Below are positions 61,501-64,000 of a stretch of DNA of 64,000 nt, piece after piece; position 1 is the stretch's first letter; every line of letters begins with the position of its first letter. The position numbers and the translations under genes were made by a program. The notes beneath the pieces are model-generated. The model had not been told where the DNA came from, did no database searches, and saw only the letters and a list, made by a program, of their open reading frames with translations. The stretch covers positions 7,305,001 to 7,369,000 of the forward strand of contig CM075778.1 of NCBI GenBank assembly GCA_037974665.1. Reading direction: 5' to 3'. The DNA is from Ehretia macrophylla (Eukaryota > Streptophyta > Magnoliopsida > Boraginales > Ehretiaceae).

Positions 61501-64000
61501 CTAACTGGAAGGAGGAAGAAGGTCTTTTGGGTGTTCAGAGGAGGGGATCGGATGTCAGTTTCTGTTCTATCTAGAGTTTTCACTGGGATTTTGTTGTTAT
61601 TAACTGATGTGATTGTATGATAAAGGTCTGAAAGTATATGTCTACGAGTTTATTTATGTTGAAACAGTACTGTTGTAAATTTGCTTCTCTCCCTTGAATT
61701 TCTTGATTAGCTGCGGGATCCAATAGTACATGTCAACGCTTTCTTCTGTGGTTAGATTTTTGTATAATCATTGCACTGATTCGCTACAGCTGTGGCAGGT
61801 ATGTTCATGGGGATGTGAAGCCTGAGAATTTTTTGCTTGGTCCACCAGGAACTCCTGATGAGAAAAAGCTATTTTTAGTTGATCTTGGTTTAGGTAATTC
61901 ATCAAGTACATCTTCAGCTGAACTTTCAATGTCTTTGACAAAAGCTTGTTGAGTGTGTAATAACATGTTATATTCTGGGCTTTCAGCTACAAAATGGCGT
62001 GACAGCACAACTGGCTTGCATGTTGAGTATGACCAAAGGCCAGATGTTTTCAGGTGTAACACATTACTATATATAAGTCAATTTGGAGTCTTTTTTTCTT
62101 TCTCCCTCTGTTACAATTCCATCTATAATTATTTGTCCTCGCTCAATATTATGATTAACATTTGCTGCATCAGGGGAACTGTCCGTTATGCGAGTGTTCA
62201 TGCGCACCTGGGCAGGACTGGTAGCCGTAGAGATGATTTAGAGTCTCTTGCTTACACACTCATTTTTCTCCTCCGTGGTCGTCTTCCCTGGCAAGGTTAC
62301 CAGGTAGTGTTTCTTTTTCCATGAAGAAACAATTTGTTTTGATCTCTTCTGTCTTATCATTAATGTATTATCATTACGCTATCATGTTTGCAGTACTCTG
62401 CATTGCTCTTGACATGATTGTTTTGCTTTTAGGGTGAGAACAAAGGCTTTCTTGTTTGCAAGAAGAAGATGGCAACATCACCAGAATCTCTATGTTGTTT
62501 CTGCCCGCAACCTTTCAAATTGTTTGTGGAACATGTTGTGAACTTGAAATTTGATGAGGAACCTAATTATGCCAAATACATCTCCCTTTTTGATGGGATA
62601 GTTGGACCAAACCCAGATGTCAGACCAATTAACACTGATGGTGCACAGAAGGTGCATGTGATGTTCTCTGATATTATTGTGCCGCTAAGCATTTCTTTAT
62701 TTACGTACATTTTCTGGTTATCAGATGTAGTCTGGTTGTGTCCCTAACTCTCAAGTATGATATATGTAGCTTATCTATCAGGTTGGTCATAAAAGAGGCC
62801 GACTGACTTTTGAAGATGAGGAGGATGAACAACCCAAGAAGAAGGTTCGCATGGGTATGCCTGCCACACAGTGGATTAGTGTGTACAATGCTCGTCGACC
62901 TATGAAGCAACGGTATACTTCTTCCTCGTCTACTATTACTTGATGCCCCAATCAAGTGAAAATAAACTTGATCGTCTTTATTCATTTTCATTTTGATGTT
63001 ACATCCTCTTGTATTTCCTCTTTACTCTTCTTTACCAGTAGTATATTACTGTGCAGTTTGTTTCTTTCTGTCTTACTTTTTGAAAATATAATGTGTTGAA
63101 GATAAAAAATGATTTCTTCCATGTCACTGAAGGTATCACTATAATGTGGCGGATGCTAGACTTTCTCAGCATATTGACAAAGGCAATGAAGATGGGCTGT
63201 ATATCAGCTGTGTAGCATCTTGTCAGAATCTATGGGCACTAATCATGGATGCAGGCACTGGCTTCAGTTTGCAAGTTTATGAGCTATCACCTTTCTTCCT
63301 TCACAAGGTTCACACTTATGTCAACTATTTAACCCTCGTATACATTTGTTATTTTTATAAAAATCTTTTGAAGTTTTCATATTCACGCCCTTTTCTTGTT
63401 CTAATTTGAGTGAAACTCGTTTAATTTGCGGGTGCTTTAAGGAATGGATAATGGAGCAATGGGAAAAGAATTATTACATAAGTGCAGTGGCTGGATCTAC
63501 TAATGGGAGTTCATTGGTGGTAATGTCAAAAGGTCAGTCTAGTTTGGCTGCTCTGACCTCTTTGCTTTATTTGATTGTTCTTTTGCTTGACGTTAATTGA
63601 TACCCTACAGGCACACAGTATTTACAGCAGTCTTATAAAGTCAGTGATTCTTTTCCCTTCAAGTGGATTAACAAAAAATGGAGGGAGGGTTTCTATGTTA
63701 CGTCAATGGCCACCTCCGGAAGTAGATGGGCAGTTGTTATGTCTCGTGGAGCAGGATTTTCAGACCAGGTTCTCTTGCCATATGAATGATGCTTAATGAA
63801 ACTTAACTGATGATACCATATATTGTAGAGCCTGAGTTACTTAAAAATTCTGGTTCAGGTTGTGGAACTAGATTTTCTCTATCCAAGTGAAGGTATCCAC
63901 CGGCGGTGGGATAGTGGATATCGTATAACTGCTACAGCAGCAACTTGGGACCAGGCTGCTTTAGTCCTGAGTGTGCCTAGAAGAAAGCCTGCAGATGAAA
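58538..64000 (+). CDS. Casein-kinase-1-like protein kinase, MUT9-LIKE KINASE (MLK/PPK) family, copy 2 (3' end outside window)
   Basis: Exons: 58538-58969, 60579-60710, 60793-60866, 60985-61054, 61137-61192, 61293-61364, 61799-61893, 61987-62053, 62174-62303, 62433-62651, 62770-62912, 63133-63307, 63442-63532, 63611-63768, and 63859 onward. From exon 2 on, exon lengths and intron phases equal those of copy 1. The 144-codon first exon begins [10 protein letters not shown] with Arg-rich sequence, as in Arabidopsis MLKs, followed by Gln and Asn runs, an RTRRRAR basic patch and Ala runs. The kinase motifs fall at residues 159-170 (glycine loop), Lys192, Asp284 (HGD) and Asp307 (DLG). By comparison with copy 1, about 47 bases of exon 15 and a 60-base last exon are missing; full length should be near 720 residues. 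This is the better candidate for the full-function gene. Confidence 0.93.

Overview
The window is nuclear DNA of a flowering plant, almost certainly a eudicot. It is AT-rich, its genes are split by GT-AG introns, and most of it consists of plant transposable elements (LTR retrotransposons, a CACTA transposon, hAT- and Harbinger-like MITEs, SINEs, L1 relics). I could not identify the species. Four genes can be supported: two intronless DUF761 genes (about 206-208 codons) and two tandem 16-exon protein kinase genes of the casein-kinase-1-like MUT9-LIKE KINASE (MLK/PPK) family. The second kinase gene runs off the right edge.

Region 1 (1-37.7 kb) is an old, diverged inverted duplication. The left arm (1 to about 6.4 kb) carries one DUF761 gene on the + strand. 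The matching right arm reads in reverse through about 9.54-10.93 kb and then 34.09-37.75 kb, and carries the second DUF761 gene on the - strand, so the two copies converge. The right arm is split by a deeply nested transposon stack. A short non-autonomous Copia-like LTR element (10931-34086, target duplication AGTTA) holds a CACTA element (11416-29829). The CACTA holds a solo LTR (18269-29476, target duplication GCGAC). The solo LTR holds an antiparallel LARD-like element of a related family (18996-27064, target duplication GTGAT). The right LTR of the outer element was separately hit by a second solo LTR (30669-33906, target duplication TGGTA), which itself carries a Harbinger-like MITE (33046-33563). 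The CACTA also contains about seven tandem copies of a ~513-bp unit.

Region 2 (37.7-49.8 kb) has no gene I can support. It holds SINEs, a MITE, a hAT-type element with an 8-bp target duplication, truncated L1 retrotransposons and a 1.4-kb fold-back element.

Region 3 (49.85-64 kb) holds the two kinase genes, both on the + strand, with matching intron positions and phases. Copy 2 encodes a long N-terminus with Gln/Asn and Ala runs. In copy 1 the corresponding DNA is out of frame and ends in a stop, so translation should begin about 114 codons further in, just after a short upstream ORF.

I see no new defence or biosynthetic system. The most informative observations are the datable nesting of the transposons, the fold-back element sitting directly upstream of the TATA box of only one DUF761 copy, and the loss of the N-terminal extension in kinase copy 1. 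Boundaries supported by target-site duplications are firm; the others are marked approximate.
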